DNA of 64,000 nt from an uncultured Prevotella sp. (GCA_905233165.1 CAJODL010000004.1:333436-397435); one strand, 5' to 3'. Shown: positions 27,804-37,284, counted from the stretch's first letter. Made by a program: numbers and translations. Notes: a model not told the origin generated them from the letters alone.

Positions 27804-28937
27804 ATGAAAAAGATGTTTATTACGATGTTGGCAGCTGTAATGGCTACTGCATCATTTGCTCAGGCTCCAAAGTATGACAAGGAGATTGCTGCAACAAAGA
27901 GTTATGAAGCAGGTCTTAAGATCTACAACGAAGCAAAAGAGTCTATGGACCCGGAGATGAAGCAGAAGGCTGTTCTCGCTCTTAACAAGTTGGCTGACGC
28001 AGAGGCAAAGCCAGCTATAGAGAATGTTACTGCTGGTAAGGCTACCAATGCGGACAATAAGCTCATTGCTAACATGATTAGTGCAGCTTTCCGTTGTAAG
28101 AAGGTTGGCGCAAAGGGAGGCGAGGATATTTTCAAGAATGTCCAGAACTTCCGTCCTTTGATGATTAACGCTGCAAACAATACTAATGACAACGACGAGA
28201 AGCTGATGTATGCCCTTACATACATTAAGTCTGCAGAGCCAGGTGACCAGTTTGCTCCTTTGGCATCTTTCTTCGCTGCCTATGCAAACTACAACAAGGA
28301 AGACTTTGCTAATGCTGCAAAATATGCTAAGTCTGCCGTTGGTGATGAGCGCGTACATGCTCAGGCTGAGCAGATTTACTGCATGTCTCTGGAGAAAACC
28401 ATGAAGACAAGAGAGGACTCTCTGAAGTACGTTGATGCATTGAAGGAGCTTGACGTCAACAAGTATTTCTTCCAGATTTTCAACATATACAACAGTATTG
28501 GCATGCAGGACAAGATTCAGGTTCTGATTGACGAATCTCTTGCAAAGGACCCAAATAACAAGACTGCATATCTGGTAAGAGGTACTCTGAAGGGTGAGAA
28601 GCAGGACTTCAAGGGTGCTCTTGAGGATTTCAAGAAGGTGGTAGAGATTGACCCTAACTACATACATGGTTGGTTTAACCTTTCAAAGTGCTATGGTAAT
28701 ATCGCTGACGATATCCAGCTGAAGAAGGCTGACAAGTCTGGTCGTCTGTTTGGTGATGACCTGAAGGCTTGCTCTGAGGCTTACGAAGGTGCTGCTGACG
28801 CTCTGGAGCATGTTCGCGCTCTCGATCCTAACCACGAGACTATAAGCAACTGGCCTATGCTGCTCCGTATGTACTACAACCGCATGGGTAAGACTGATAA
28901 GGCTAAGGAGATATCTAAGATTATCGGTGACGAATAA
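27804..28937 (+). CDS. Exported TPR-repeat protein
   Basis: The 377-residue protein has a signal peptide (cleavage after SFAQ) and a helical body with TPR-like units, clearest at about residues 250-300 ('GALEDFKKVVEIDPNYIHGW'). TPR domains bind partner proteins; the partner is unknown. It starts 21 bp after gyrA and 22 bp before the next TPR protein, so it probably belongs to a gyrA-led transcript. Similar proteins are commonly found after gyrA in Prevotella-like genomes. Confidence 0.85.
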   Translation: MKKMFITMLAAVMATASFAQAPKYDKEIAATKSYEAGLKIYNEAKESMDPEMKQKAVLALNKLADAEAKPAIENVTAGKATNADNKLIANMISAAFRCKKVGAKGGEDIFKNVQNFRPLMINAANNTNDNDEKLMYALTYIKSAEPGDQFAPLASFFAAYANYNKEDFANAAKYAKSAVGDERVHAQAEQIYCMSLEKTMKTREDSLKYVDALKELDVNKYFFQIFNIYNSIGMQDKIQVLIDESLAKDPNNKTAYLVRGTLKGEKQDFKGALEDFKKVVEIDPNYIHGWFNLSKCYGNIADDIQLKKADKSGRLFGDDLKACSEAYEGAADALEHVRALDPNHETISNWPMLLRMYYNRMGKTDKAKEISKIIGDE

Positions 28938-28959
28938 GAATAACGCTTAAAGACAACAA

Positions 28960-30189
28960 ATGCAAAAAGTAGCACTACTTTTTACGTTTATAATATTTTT
29001 AACTTCATCTGCCTCGGCTTCTGTCCTCGACAACAGGAGAACGAGGCAGTTGAAGAATGACCTGGAGGCTGCCAGACTTGCTGTGAGAAATGCAGTAAAC
29101 CTGGCAGAGGATACCGATGAGTCACGAAAGCGCATCAATGCTCTGCGGGATAACGAGAGAAAACTGAGCGGATATTTCAATGACTCCGTATTTAAATATC
29201 GTAAGGACCTCTGGCTTATTTCTTTGGATATTCTGAAGAAACAATATGACGTCTATAACGATCGCCTGTATCTCAAGATGCCAATAGACACGATGGCTAT
29301 GGTGCTGAAAGGGCAGCAGCTTCTTGGCAAAATGCTGTCATTTGACAGCCTGGAGGTGGGTAAGAGCTATCGCAAAAAGCACTCACAACTATTGGCACCT
29401 TATCATGGCAATCTCCTGAAGGGTGGCATCTATTGCATGGCACACGAGAAATGGAAAGAGGCATGGAATTGTCTTGACCTTTATCTTGACAGCAGAAGAC
29501 AACCGCTATTCTCTGACATTAAGTTTGATAGCGCAAATGATGATTTTGCTGCTTTCCTGGCTGTGATGTGTGCCAAGAGTCTCGACAGCCTGTCGTTGAT
29601 GATGAAGTATTCCGAGGAGGCTATAAAGTATAGTCCGCGACGTGAATATACCTTGCAGCTGCTGGCAGAGGCTTGGAAGCTGTTTACACCACAGAAGATG
29701 TATCTGTACTATCTGCAGGAGGGATTTAAATTCTATCCGCAATCGACATATTTCTTCCCGCGACTGATAGATTACTACACGTCACATGGGAAAAATGACG
29801 AGGCAATGCTGTATATTGATAGGGCATTGAAGATGGACCCGAGAAATCAGCTGTTCCTGCTGGCAAAACATAGTGTCCTTATGTCACAAAAGAAATATGA
29901 CGAGGCACTGGAATATGGTGTAACGCTGTTGCGTGATAATCCAGACCAGGCCATTCCGAATTATAATGTGGGATACATCTATTATCTCCGTGCTCTCGAC
30001 GCGTTGAAGAATTACAACAGGTCGTACAGAGAGAGGCAGAAAGATGCACAGGAGGAATATAGAAAATGTTTGCCTTATATTGAGCGTTACCGTAAGTTGA
30101 TGCCAAACGATCGTGAGCGTTGGTATCCTATTTTGTATGAGGTGTATTATAACCTCAATATGGGTAAGAAATTCGACTCCCTGCTTTGA
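28960..30189 (+). CDS. Exported TPR-like protein
   Basis: The 409-residue protein has a signal peptide (SASASVL region) and a helical repeat body; TPR-like units are visible near residues 280-330 ('NDEAMLYIDRALKMDPRNQL' and 'KYDEALEYGVTLLRDNPDQA'). Its stop codon overlaps the start of the transglycosylase gene (ATGA-type junction), so the two are translationally coupled. It may help place or regulate that cell-wall enzyme; this is inference from coupling only. Confidence 0.8.
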   Translation: MQKVALLFTFIIFLTSSASASVLDNRRTRQLKNDLEAARLAVRNAVNLAEDTDESRKRINALRDNERKLSGYFNDSVFKYRKDLWLISLDILKKQYDVYNDRLYLKMPIDTMAMVLKGQQLLGKMLSFDSLEVGKSYRKKHSQLLAPYHGNLLKGGIYCMAHEKWKEAWNCLDLYLDSRRQPLFSDIKFDSANDDFAAFLAVMCAKSLDSLSLMMKYSEEAIKYSPRREYTLQLLAEAWKLFTPQKMYLYYLQEGFKFYPQSTYFFPRLIDYYTSHGKNDEAMLYIDRALKMDPRNQLFLLAKHSVLMSQKKYDEALEYGVTLLRDNPDQAIPNYNVGYIYYLRALDALKNYNRSYRERQKDAQEEYRKCLPYIERYRKLMPNDRERWYPILYEVYYNLNMGKKFDSLL

Positions 30190-31301
30190 TGATGGGTCGC
30201 ATACTGTTAGCAATATTTATTTCTATCGTTACTTTTGTCTCGCTGCAGCAGTATATCTCGCAGCGTGAGAGTCAAAAGATAATGACTCCGTGGGGCTCTG
30301 TCATCGGAGAAGAGCCTGACACCATCGATGCCGACGAATATACACTGAACGACATTGTAAAAGGCGGCGAACTGATAATGCTGACATTGTCGGGTCCGAA
30401 TACGTATTACGACTATCACGGCAAGGGCATGGGCGTGCACTATCTGCTTTGCGAAAAATTGGCAGAACGTTTGGGCGTAACCCTTCGCGTTGATGTCTGC
30501 AGGGATACTGTCGATATGCTTCAGCGCCTGCGTAACAGAGAGGGTGACATCATTGCTTTTCCTCTCTCTCCAAAAGACCTTATGGGCTTTTCCGAATGTG
30601 GTGAGCACTGGGCCGTCAGCAAAGAGAATCCGGAACTGGTGAAAGAGGTGCGCTCGTGGTATAAACCTGAGATGTATAAGGAAACGAAGCGCGAAGAGGA
30701 ATACCTCCTTACCGAGGCAAGCGTAAAGCGTCATGTATATCCTTTCATGCTGTCTGCCCGTTCTGGAAAGATTTCCAAGTACGACCACCTCTTCCGCAGA
30801 TATGCCCATATTGCCAGCATGGAATGGACCCTGCTTGCAGCACAGTGCTATCAGGAAAGTTGCTTCGACCCGAAGGCTCACTCATGGGCAGGGGCATGCG
30901 GATTGATGCAGATACTGCCAAGCACGGCAGACCACCTGAAGCTGCCACGAAACAAAATATACGACCCAGAGCAGAACATCGCTGCTGCGGCACGTTATAT
31001 GCGTGAGTTGCAGACGCACTTCAGCGACGTCGGCAGCCGTGCCGAGAGAATACGTTTCGCCCTGGCGGCATACAACGGCGGAGCATACCATATACGCGAC
31101 GCTATGAAGCTGACAAAGAAACACGGCGGCAACAGTAACCGATGGAAGGATGTCAGGAAATACATTCTTCTCCTCTCACGCCCCGAATACTATAACGACC
31201 CCGAAGTGTCACACGGATATATGCGCGGCTCCGAGACGGTGAACTATGTCGAAAAGATAATGGACCGCCAGTCAAAATATCGCCACACGAAGTGGAGATA
31301 A
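30186..31301 (+). CDS. MltF-like membrane-bound lytic transglycosylase
   Basis: The 371-residue protein has an N-terminal hydrophobic anchor, a solute-binding-protein-like domain (about 50-190, 'MLQRLRNREGDIIAFPLS') and a C-terminal SLT lysozyme-like domain with the catalytic glutamate in 'LLAAQCYQESCFDPKAHSWA', followed by 'GLMQILPSTADHLKLP' and 'ALAAYNGGAYHIRDA'. This two-domain order is that of MltF, which cleaves peptidoglycan and can be allosterically controlled by muropeptides. Three in-frame ATGs stand at the start (30186, 30189, 30192). Confidence 0.9.
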   Translation: MMMGRILLAIFISIVTFVSLQQYISQRESQKIMTPWGSVIGEEPDTIDADEYTLNDIVKGGELIMLTLSGPNTYYDYHGKGMGVHYLLCEKLAERLGVTLRVDVCRDTVDMLQRLRNREGDIIAFPLSPKDLMGFSECGEHWAVSKENPELVKEVRSWYKPEMYKETKREEEYLLTEASVKRHVYPFMLSARSGKISKYDHLFRRYAHIASMEWTLLAAQCYQESCFDPKAHSWAGACGLMQILPSTADHLKLPRNKIYDPEQNIAAAARYMRELQTHFSDVGSRAERIRFALAAYNGGAYHIRDAMKLTKKHGGNSNRWKDVRKYILLLSRPEYYNDPEVSHGYMRGSETVNYVEKIMDRQSKYRHTKWR

Positions 31302-31320
31302 AGTTTATAGTTTAAAGTTT

Positions 31321-32085
31321 ATGGGTTATTGGTTATTGACATTTATTTTCCTCACCTTTTCTCTTGGGGCGTTTGCCCAGGAACTGCCGGCAATTCCAGA
31401 TAGTGCGTATGTTATACGCCATACAGGGTTTACCCTTTCTTATAACCTGAAGACCTACTGCCCTGACTGGGTGGCATGGAAACTGACACGTAGCCACCTA
31501 AAAGGAAATGTGTCCCGTGAAAATAACGACTTCCAAGGCGACCCCGATGTTGCACTGCGCCATCGCGTAACACCATACGAATACAAGAAGAGCGGCTATG
31601 ACCGCGGCCACATGTGCCCGGCTGGTGATAACAAGTGGAGCAGCAAGGCCATGAAGGAATGTTTCTATATGACGAATATGTGTCCGCAGGTGGCGGTCCT
31701 CAACCAACGTTGGTGGAGCAATCTCGAGAATGCCTGCCGTCGTTGGGCAGAAAAAGAAGGGGCTGTATATATCTGCTGTGGACCCGTCTTTGATGATGCT
31801 CCCGTAAAGACCATTGGAGGCAGGTATAACTATTCCCTCAGACGCAACGGAATAAAAGTGCATGTGCCGACAAGATTCTTTAAGGTGATTCTCTCGTTGA
31901 AGAAAGGCAAGGAAAAGGCCATCGGTTTCATATATAATAATGATGACAGCAGACAACCGATGTCTGACTGTTGCATGTCTGTTGACGAGGTCGAAAAAAT
32001 TACAGGAATAGATTTCTTCTCATCTTTGGAAGACACTCTTGAAGAACGCCTCGAATCCCACTATGACTTCTCAGCGTGGAAGTAA
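31321..32085 (+). CDS. Exported DNA/RNA non-specific endonuclease
   Basis: The 254-residue protein has a signal peptide (cleavage after AFAQ) and the NUC1/EndA catalytic motif in 'GYDRGHMCPAGDNKWS', where the His acts as general base, plus the conserved Asn in 'CFYMTNMCPQVAVLNQ'. It degrades nucleic acids outside the cytoplasm, for nutrition or competition. It follows the transglycosylase after a short 'agtttatagttt' stretch. Confidence 0.92.
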   Translation: MGYWLLTFIFLTFSLGAFAQELPAIPDSAYVIRHTGFTLSYNLKTYCPDWVAWKLTRSHLKGNVSRENNDFQGDPDVALRHRVTPYEYKKSGYDRGHMCPAGDNKWSSKAMKECFYMTNMCPQVAVLNQRWWSNLENACRRWAEKEGAVYICCGPVFDDAPVKTIGGRYNYSLRRNGIKVHVPTRFFKVILSLKKGKEKAIGFIYNNDDSRQPMSDCCMSVDEVEKITGIDFFSSLEDTLEERLESHYDFSAWK

Positions 32086-32090
32086 CCTGG

Positions 32091-32225
32091 TAAAGTTTAT
32101 AGTTTATAGTTTATAGGCAAGTTTAATAGTTTATAGTGGAAAGTCTTTCGTTTTTTGTCTTTCGTTAACTCTTTACTCTACACTTACCACTGTCTCTCAA
32201 CTCTACACTCTAAACTATAAACTAT
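32091..32225. repeat. Inverted 'aagtttatagttta' repeats between converging genes
   Basis: On the left are tandem AGTTTATAGTTTATAG units and on the right their inverse (CTCTAAACTATAAACTAT), separated by about 70 bp. They lie between the converging nuclease and nucleosidase genes, so they could act as a weak bidirectional terminator. The right arm runs into the 3' end of the nucleosidase gene. Confidence 0.7.
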
Positions 32226-32909
32226 TTTAGCATTCACCTTCAGCAGATTCTCTGATGCCGTATGGAGGTTGTCAAAAAATGCTGCAATATCTCCGTCATC
32301 TTCATCACAAAGATTTGATATCACCTTCACTAACATAATAGGAACCTTGTAGAGTGAACACACAAATGCCACCGCAGCACCCTCCATATCTATCAATCTG
32401 CCACCATGCTCCTCTATGACTGCCTCGTCTTCCTTTGTCAGGGTGAATGATGAACCGGTAGAAACCTTCTCATAGCCAATATTTATTCCCTCACTCTTCA
32501 GCTCTTCATACAGAGCCTTCGCGCCCTCCCAGATGGGGTAGTTGCCCAGACTCTGGGTGCCCCAGGCATTATCGTCAGGAATGCGGCGGTCATGGAAGAT
32601 GACACCGCTGGAGATATACACCTTGCCCGTTTCTCCACCATAGCGTTTCAATCCTCCGCATGTACCGCTGCTGATGATAAGGTCGGGCTTTAACTGCTGT
32701 ATCGCTGCCATGGTGGCAACACACGCAGCCTCGCACCCTATCAGGTCACGTTCTCTGTCACGACCAGTTAGCACTACATACAACTCTCCGTCTGCCTTAT
32801 ACAACTCGCAGGGCAGGGGAGAGAAGAAATCCTTCACCTCCTTCATCCCGTAATGTTCAATAAGAGGCCCCGCTTCCGCATGCAACGCAATGATGTAACA
32901 TATCTTCAT
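32184..32909 (-). CDS. MTA/SAH nucleosidase-like purine nucleosidase
   Basis: The ATG at 32909 gives 'MKICYIIALHAEAGPLIEHY', the normal start of the family, and is preferred over the upstream frame opening at 32942; the product is 241 residues. It has the phosphorylase-superfamily motifs 'DLIISSGTCGGLKRYGG' and 'GGRLIDMEGAAVAFVC' (catalytic Asp/Glu region). It most likely cleaves methylthioadenosine or S-adenosylhomocysteine. The last dozen residues are coded by the intergenic repeat family, showing that a repeat has replaced the original 3' end. Confidence 0.82.
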   Translation of the reverse strand: MKICYIIALHAEAGPLIEHYGMKEVKDFFSPLPCELYKADGELYVVLTGRDRERDLIGCEAACVATMAAIQQLKPDLIISSGTCGGLKRYGGETGKVYISSGVIFHDRRIPDDNAWGTQSLGNYPIWEGAKALYEELKSEGINIGYEKVSTGSSFTLTKEDEAVIEEHGGRLIDMEGAAVAFVCSLYKVPIMLVKVISNLCDEDDGDIAAFFDNLHTASENLLKVNAKIVYSLECRVERQW

Positions 32910-32931
32910 GACTGTATTTTTTAATTTGATG

Positions 32932-32939
32932 CAAATATA
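32932..32939 (-). promoter_or_regulatory. -7 promoter element of the nucleosidase gene
   Basis: CAAATATA on the plus strand reads TATATTTG on the minus strand, fitting TAnnTTTG, 23 bp upstream of the chosen start at 32909; a CAAA (-33-like) lies at 32962-32965. Confidence 0.55.
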
Positions 32940-33009
32940 CAAATAAAATAATGTTTAGAAGCAAAGAAGAATTACATAAATATAAAAGATGCTAAAAGTG
33001 TAAGATTTC

Positions 33010-33041
33010 TTTGACCATAAGAAAAAAAAATCTTACCTTTG
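33010..33041 (+). promoter_or_regulatory. Promoter of the aminotransferase operon
   Basis: TTTG at 33010-33013 and TACCTTTG at 33034-33041, separated by 20 bp, match the -33 and -7 elements of Bacteroidota promoters. The frame opening at 33011 would start within this promoter, so the ATG at 33077 is the real start of the gene. Confidence 0.8.
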
Positions 33042-33076
33042 CACGGAAAATAAAGTTATCGTTGAACATAATATAT

Positions 33077-34372
33077 ATGAACAAAGACATAGTAACAGAA
33101 GTAATTGATTCAATGGGGCTTGGAGACTTCTCTCAGGCTACAATCCGTGATTTGCAGAGTCTCTCAAAAACCCTTGAAGAAAAAACTGGCGAACCAGTGA
33201 TACACCTTGAAATGGGTGTGCCAGGGCTGCAGCCATCAGAGATAGCCTTGAAGGCAGAGCAGGAAGCTCTTGCCAATGGCTGTGCGACACAATATCCACC
33301 CAATGGCGGTATTCCACGCATCAAAAAAGCTGCATCAGAATTTGTAAAGGCATTTATTGGCGTAGATATCGACCCTATGTGCTGCATACCTACTACGGGG
33401 TCTATGCAGGGCACCTTCGCAACATTTCTTGCTATAAAGCATGCTGTAGGAAACACAAAAGACACTGTACTCCTTATACAGCCGGGATTCCCTGTGCAGA
33501 CAACACAGTGTGATGTTATTGGCCTGAAGCATGTGGGGCTCGATATTCATGGCTATCGTGGTAAGGAACTTATCACTAAACTGGAGGATATGCTGAAGGG
33601 TGGCAATATCAACTCTATAGTATATTCTAATCCAAACAACCCTTCATGGGTTTGTTTTACAGAAGAAGAACTGGAGGGTATCGGAAAGCTTGCTACAAAG
33701 TATGATGTCATTATCCTTGAGGATTTGGCATACTTTGCTATGGACTTCCGTCGCGACCTGAGTCACCCATATCAGGCTCCATACCAAGCCACTGTAGCAC
33801 GATATACAGATAACTATATCCTGTGGGTAAGCGGCTCTAAGGCTTTCTCGTATGCAGGACAGAGAATAGGTGTCACATGTATCAGTAATACATTATATAA
33901 TAAGGTGTATGCACCGCTGAAGGAAAACTTTGGTGTGGGAGAGTTTGGTAATTTCTTCTGCAACCGCCTGATGTACACTCTCTCCAGCGGTACTACTCAC
34001 AGCGTACAGCATGCTATGGCTGCTCTCATGGAGGCTGCTTGCGATGGCTCCTATAATTTCCTTGATGATGTAAAGGAATATGGTCGTAGAGCAAAGTTCA
34101 TGAAGGATGTGCTTCTTGCTAATGGCTTCTATCTTGTTTATGACAACGATATGGGAGCACCACTGGCTGACGGCTTCTATTTCACAGTACAGTATCCTGG
34201 TATGACAGACCTGGAGTTGACACGTGAACTGATGTACTATGGCATTGCCGTATTCCCACTCGACACTATGGGTAGCACACAGCAAGGTGTACGCATCTGT
34301 ACCTCTTTCTTTAGCAAAGAACAGGAACCACTCTTCAAATCACGCATCGAAAAATTCAAACAAGAACACTAA
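33077..34372 (+). CDS. Class I/II pyridoxal-phosphate aminotransferase
   Basis: The 431-residue enzyme starts 'MNKDIVTEVIDSMGLGDFSQ'. It has the fold type I hallmarks: 'YPPNGGIPRIKKAASEFV', 'SIVYSNPNNPSWV', 'ILEDLAYFAMDF' and the PLP lysine in 'WVSGSKAFSYAGQRIGV'. Substrate specificity cannot be read; aspartate or aromatic amino-acid transaminases are closest in pattern. The gene ends just before an OmpA-like gene (1-bp gap). Confidence 0.9.
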   Translation: MNKDIVTEVIDSMGLGDFSQATIRDLQSLSKTLEEKTGEPVIHLEMGVPGLQPSEIALKAEQEALANGCATQYPPNGGIPRIKKAASEFVKAFIGVDIDPMCCIPTTGSMQGTFATFLAIKHAVGNTKDTVLLIQPGFPVQTTQCDVIGLKHVGLDIHGYRGKELITKLEDMLKGGNINSIVYSNPNNPSWVCFTEEELEGIGKLATKYDVIILEDLAYFAMDFRRDLSHPYQAPYQATVARYTDNYILWVSGSKAFSYAGQRIGVTCISNTLYNKVYAPLKENFGVGEFGNFFCNRLMYTLSSGTTHSVQHAMAALMEAACDGSYNFLDDVKEYGRRAKFMKDVLLANGFYLVYDNDMGAPLADGFYFTVQYPGMTDLELTRELMYYGIAVFPLDTMGSTQQGVRICTSFFSKEQEPLFKSRIEKFKQEH

Positions 34373-34373
34373 T

Positions 34374-34754
34374 ATGAAGAAAATCCTTACTGCATTGCTG
34401 TTGACCTTCTTCGCATACCTTCCAGTATGCGCTCAGACAATGCTTGATCAGACAATACTCTTTAAGAAGGACTCTGTGAATATTATGGAATCACAGAAAG
34501 ACCGCATCAGTCTCGTGGTAGAATATATCAGACGTCATCCTGATAATGTGGTAATCGTTGGAGGCTTCTGTGGTACATCAACGCCAAAGGAGAAAGTTGA
34601 TGCCATTGCTCAAAAAAGAGCAGATGAGGTTAAGAAGTATATCGTTGAGACTTACCGCATCCCAGAAGGCAAACTCGTAGCTATTGGAGCAGGCGTAAGT
34701 ACCAGATTTCCTGACCCGGAGCAAAACGAAGTTGTCTCATTTTTTGTAAAATAA
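34374..34754 (+). CDS. Exported OmpA-like domain protein
   Basis: A frame is open from 34239 inside the aminotransferase gene, but the ATG at 34374 gives a signal peptide (cleavage after VCAQ) and is chosen. The 126-residue product resembles a small OmpA peptidoglycan-binding domain ('VVIVGGFCGTSTPKEKVDAI', 'AQKRADEVKKYIVETYRIPE'). The canonical Asp and Arg contacts for diaminopimelate are not clearly present, so binding is uncertain. It is co-transcribed with the aminotransferase and followed by two hairpins. Confidence 0.75.
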   Translation: MKKILTALLLTFFAYLPVCAQTMLDQTILFKKDSVNIMESQKDRISLVVEYIRRHPDNVVIVGGFCGTSTPKEKVDAIAQKRADEVKKYIVETYRIPEGKLVAIGAGVSTRFPDPEQNEVVSFFVK

Positions 34755-34761
34755 AAGTGCT

Positions 34762-34788
34762 AAAAGTTTTCCGTTTTGGGAAACTTTT
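34762..34788 (+). terminator. Hairpin after the OmpA-like gene
   Basis: AAAAGTTTTCC (34762-34772) pairs with GGGAAACTTTT (34778-34788) with one G-T pair. It lies 7 bp after the stop codon and is the first of two hairpins here. Confidence 0.55.
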
Positions 34789-34802
34789 GCAATGTTTTCA
34801 GG

Positions 34803-34845
34803 GTGGAAAGTTTTCCAAAATGGAAAATTTTCCACTTTTCTTTTG
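34803..34845 (+). terminator. Long AT-rich hairpin with T-run upstream of nrdD
   Basis: A 15-bp stem (34803-34817 with 34821-34835, a single G-T pair, loop AAA) is followed by TTTTCTTTTG. It looks like a strong intrinsic terminator, possibly working with the hairpin at 34762. The rest of the 332-bp gap up to nrdD is AT-rich and holds only the promoter at 35004-35034. Confidence 0.7.
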
Positions 34846-35003
34846 AAATGAAAGTTTTCAAAACTGAGCAATAAAGACAAAGTTTTCTAATAAAATATTT
34901 TTCACTTTAACCTATCATATCTAAAATATTGTTTTTAAATACATTGTCCTTAATATATATATATTATGGTGACAAAATGTAATAAAGAAAAATGAAAAAA
35001 ATC

Positions 35004-35034
35004 TTTGTCAGAAATAAAAAAAGTATTACCTTTG
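35004..35034 (+). promoter_or_regulatory. Promoter of the anaerobic ribonucleotide reductase operon
   Basis: TTTG at 35004-35007 and TACCTTTG at 35027-35034 are 19 bp apart, an excellent Bacteroidota promoter. The leader to the ATG at 35087 is about 45 bp. Confidence 0.8.
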
Positions 35035-35086
35035 CATCACAATCCGTTAAATTAATTCGTTCACTTAAATAGTATCTTAGACACCT

Positions 35087-37240
35087 ATGATGGAAGTAAA
35101 AAAGTTTACCATCACCAAGCGTGATGGAACAAGAGATGAATTCTCTTTAGACAAAATCATGAATGCAATCGTTAAGGCTTTTGAGGCAGTAGAAGAGCCA
35201 TTTAACGTGTCAAGCATTTCAAAAATCATTACACACCTTGATATTAAGGATGATATCACTGTCGAGGACATCCAGAACCAGGTTGAGGTAGCTCTCATGA
35301 AGGAGGGTTATTATAAGGTGGCAAAGTGCTTCATGCTCTATCGCCAGAGTCATACCGAAGATCGTGAGACTCTCGATAAGCTCAACTTCCTGACAGACTA
35401 TATGGAAGCTGCTAATGCTGCGACAGGTTCTAAGTTTGACGCCAACGCCAATGTGGAGCATAAGAATATTGCTACACTCATCGGTGAGTTGCCAAAGTCA
35501 AACTTCATACGCCTCAACCGTCGTCTTCTCACTGACCGTATTAAGAAGATGTATGGCAAGGAACTGGCTGATAAGTATATCGACCTGCTGGAACACCATT
35601 TTATATATAAGAATGATGAAACCAGCATTGCCCCTTACTGTGCTTCCATCACTATGTACCCTTGGCTCATCAATGGTACTACCGCTATCGGTGGCAATTC
35701 TACTGCTCCAACAAACCTCAAGAGCTTCTGCGGTGGCTTTGTGAACATGGTGTTCATCGTTAGCTCTATGCTCTCTGGTGCATGTGCTACTCCTGAGTTC
35801 CTCATGTACCTCAACTACTTCATCGGTAAAGAATATGGTGTTGACTATTATAAAGATCCTGATCGCGTCGTTGACCTCTCTCTGCGTCAGCGTACTATAG
35901 ACAAGGTGATAACTGACTGCTTCGAGCAGATTGTTTACTCTATCAACCAGCCAACTGGTGCCCGTAACTTCCAGGCTGTGTTCTGGAATGTGGCATACTA
36001 TGATAAGTACTACTTCGACTCTATCTTCGGAAACTTCTACTTCCCTGATGGCAGCCAGCCTGACTGGAATGGCCTCTCATGGCTCCAGAAGCGTTTCATG
36101 AAGTGGTTCAACAAAGAGCGTACAAAGACTGTCCTCACATTCCCTGTAGAGACAATGGCACTGCTTACCGATAATGGCGAGTGCCGTGATAAGGAGTGGG
36201 GCGACTTCTGTGCTGAGATGTATTCTGAGGGACACTCTTTCTTCACTTATCTCAGCGACAATGCTGACTCTCTCTCTTCTTGCTGCCGTCTGCGTAATGA
36301 GATTCAGGACAATGGCTTCTCTTATACCCTCGGTGCCGGTGGTGTGTCAACAGGTTCTAAGTCTGTGCTCACCGTAAACCTCAACCGTGCCGTGCAGTAT
36401 GCTGTAAACAACGGTCGCGACTACAAAGAGTATCTCGAAGAGATTATCGACCTCTGTCATAAGGTACAGCTGGCATACAACGAAAATCTGAAGGTGCTTC
36501 AGGAGCATGGCATGCTGCCTCTCTTCGATGCTGGCTATATCAATATGTCACGTCAGTATCTCACCATCGGTGTGAACGGTCTCGTAGAGGCTGCTGAGTT
36601 CATGGGACTCAAGATTACTCCTAACGAGAAGTACAAGGAGTTCGTACAGGGTATCCTCTCTATCGTAGAGAAGCTCAACAAGCAGTACCGCACTAAGGAT
36701 GTGCTCTTCAACTGCGAGATGATTCCTGCTGAGAACGTAGGTGTCAAGCACGCTAAGTGGGACCGTGAGGATGGCTACTTCGTACCACGTGACTGTTACA
36801 ACTCTTACTTCTATATCGTAGAGGATCAGTCTCTGAACATTATCGATAAGTTCAAACTGCATGGCGCACCATATATCGAGCACCTCACTGGTGGTTCTGC
36901 TCTCCACATGAACCTTGAGGAACACCTCTCGAAGAAGCAGTATCAGCAGCTTCTCAAGGTGGCTGCAAAGGAGGGATGTAACTACTTTACGTTCAATATC
37001 CCTAACACCATCTGTAACAACTGTGGTGCTATCGATAAGCGCTATCTCCACGAGTGTCCTAACTGTCACTCTACTAATGTTGACTATATGACACGTATTA
37101 TCGGATACCTCAAGAGAGTCAGCAACTTCTCTGCTGCTCGCCAGAAGGAAGCTGCACGTCGCTACTATGCTGGACCAAACAAGATGGGACAGCCAGAGAC
37201 AGTACAGCAGGAGATTCTGGGTGAGAAAAGAGCATCATAA
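35087..37240 (+). CDS. nrdD: Anaerobic ribonucleoside-triphosphate reductase
   Basis: The 717-residue protein has an N-terminal ATP-cone ('TKRDGTRDEFSLDKIMNAIV'), the ten-stranded barrel, a C-terminal zinc site with four cysteines (CNNCGAID and CPNCHST) and the glycyl-radical loop 'TRIIGYLKRVSNFSAAR'. It makes deoxyribonucleotides from NTPs under anoxic conditions and is activated by NrdG, the next gene. It fits the strictly anaerobic lifestyle suggested by the genome. Two ATGs (35087, 35090) open the frame. Confidence 0.96.
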   Translation: MMEVKKFTITKRDGTRDEFSLDKIMNAIVKAFEAVEEPFNVSSISKIITHLDIKDDITVEDIQNQVEVALMKEGYYKVAKCFMLYRQSHTEDRETLDKLNFLTDYMEAANAATGSKFDANANVEHKNIATLIGELPKSNFIRLNRRLLTDRIKKMYGKELADKYIDLLEHHFIYKNDETSIAPYCASITMYPWLINGTTAIGGNSTAPTNLKSFCGGFVNMVFIVSSMLSGACATPEFLMYLNYFIGKEYGVDYYKDPDRVVDLSLRQRTIDKVITDCFEQIVYSINQPTGARNFQAVFWNVAYYDKYYFDSIFGNFYFPDGSQPDWNGLSWLQKRFMKWFNKERTKTVLTFPVETMALLTDNGECRDKEWGDFCAEMYSEGHSFFTYLSDNADSLSSCCRLRNEIQDNGFSYTLGAGGVSTGSKSVLTVNLNRAVQYAVNNGRDYKEYLEEIIDLCHKVQLAYNENLKVLQEHGMLPLFDAGYINMSRQYLTIGVNGLVEAAEFMGLKITPNEKYKEFVQGILSIVEKLNKQYRTKDVLFNCEMIPAENVGVKHAKWDREDGYFVPRDCYNSYFYIVEDQSLNIIDKFKLHGAPYIEHLTGGSALHMNLEEHLSKKQYQQLLKVAAKEGCNYFTFNIPNTICNNCGAIDKRYLHECPNCHSTNVDYMTRIIGYLKRVSNFSAARQKEAARRYYAGPNKMGQPETVQQEILGEKRAS

Positions 37241-37284
37241 GTGATTGACACAGTATTGAAATCATACATACAATTTTCTAAAAA

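Noticed and set aside
27852..28667. 271-residue minus-strand frame opposite the TPR gene
   Set aside because: Leu/Cys/Val-rich composition without motifs, as expected for an antisense shadow of a coding gene.
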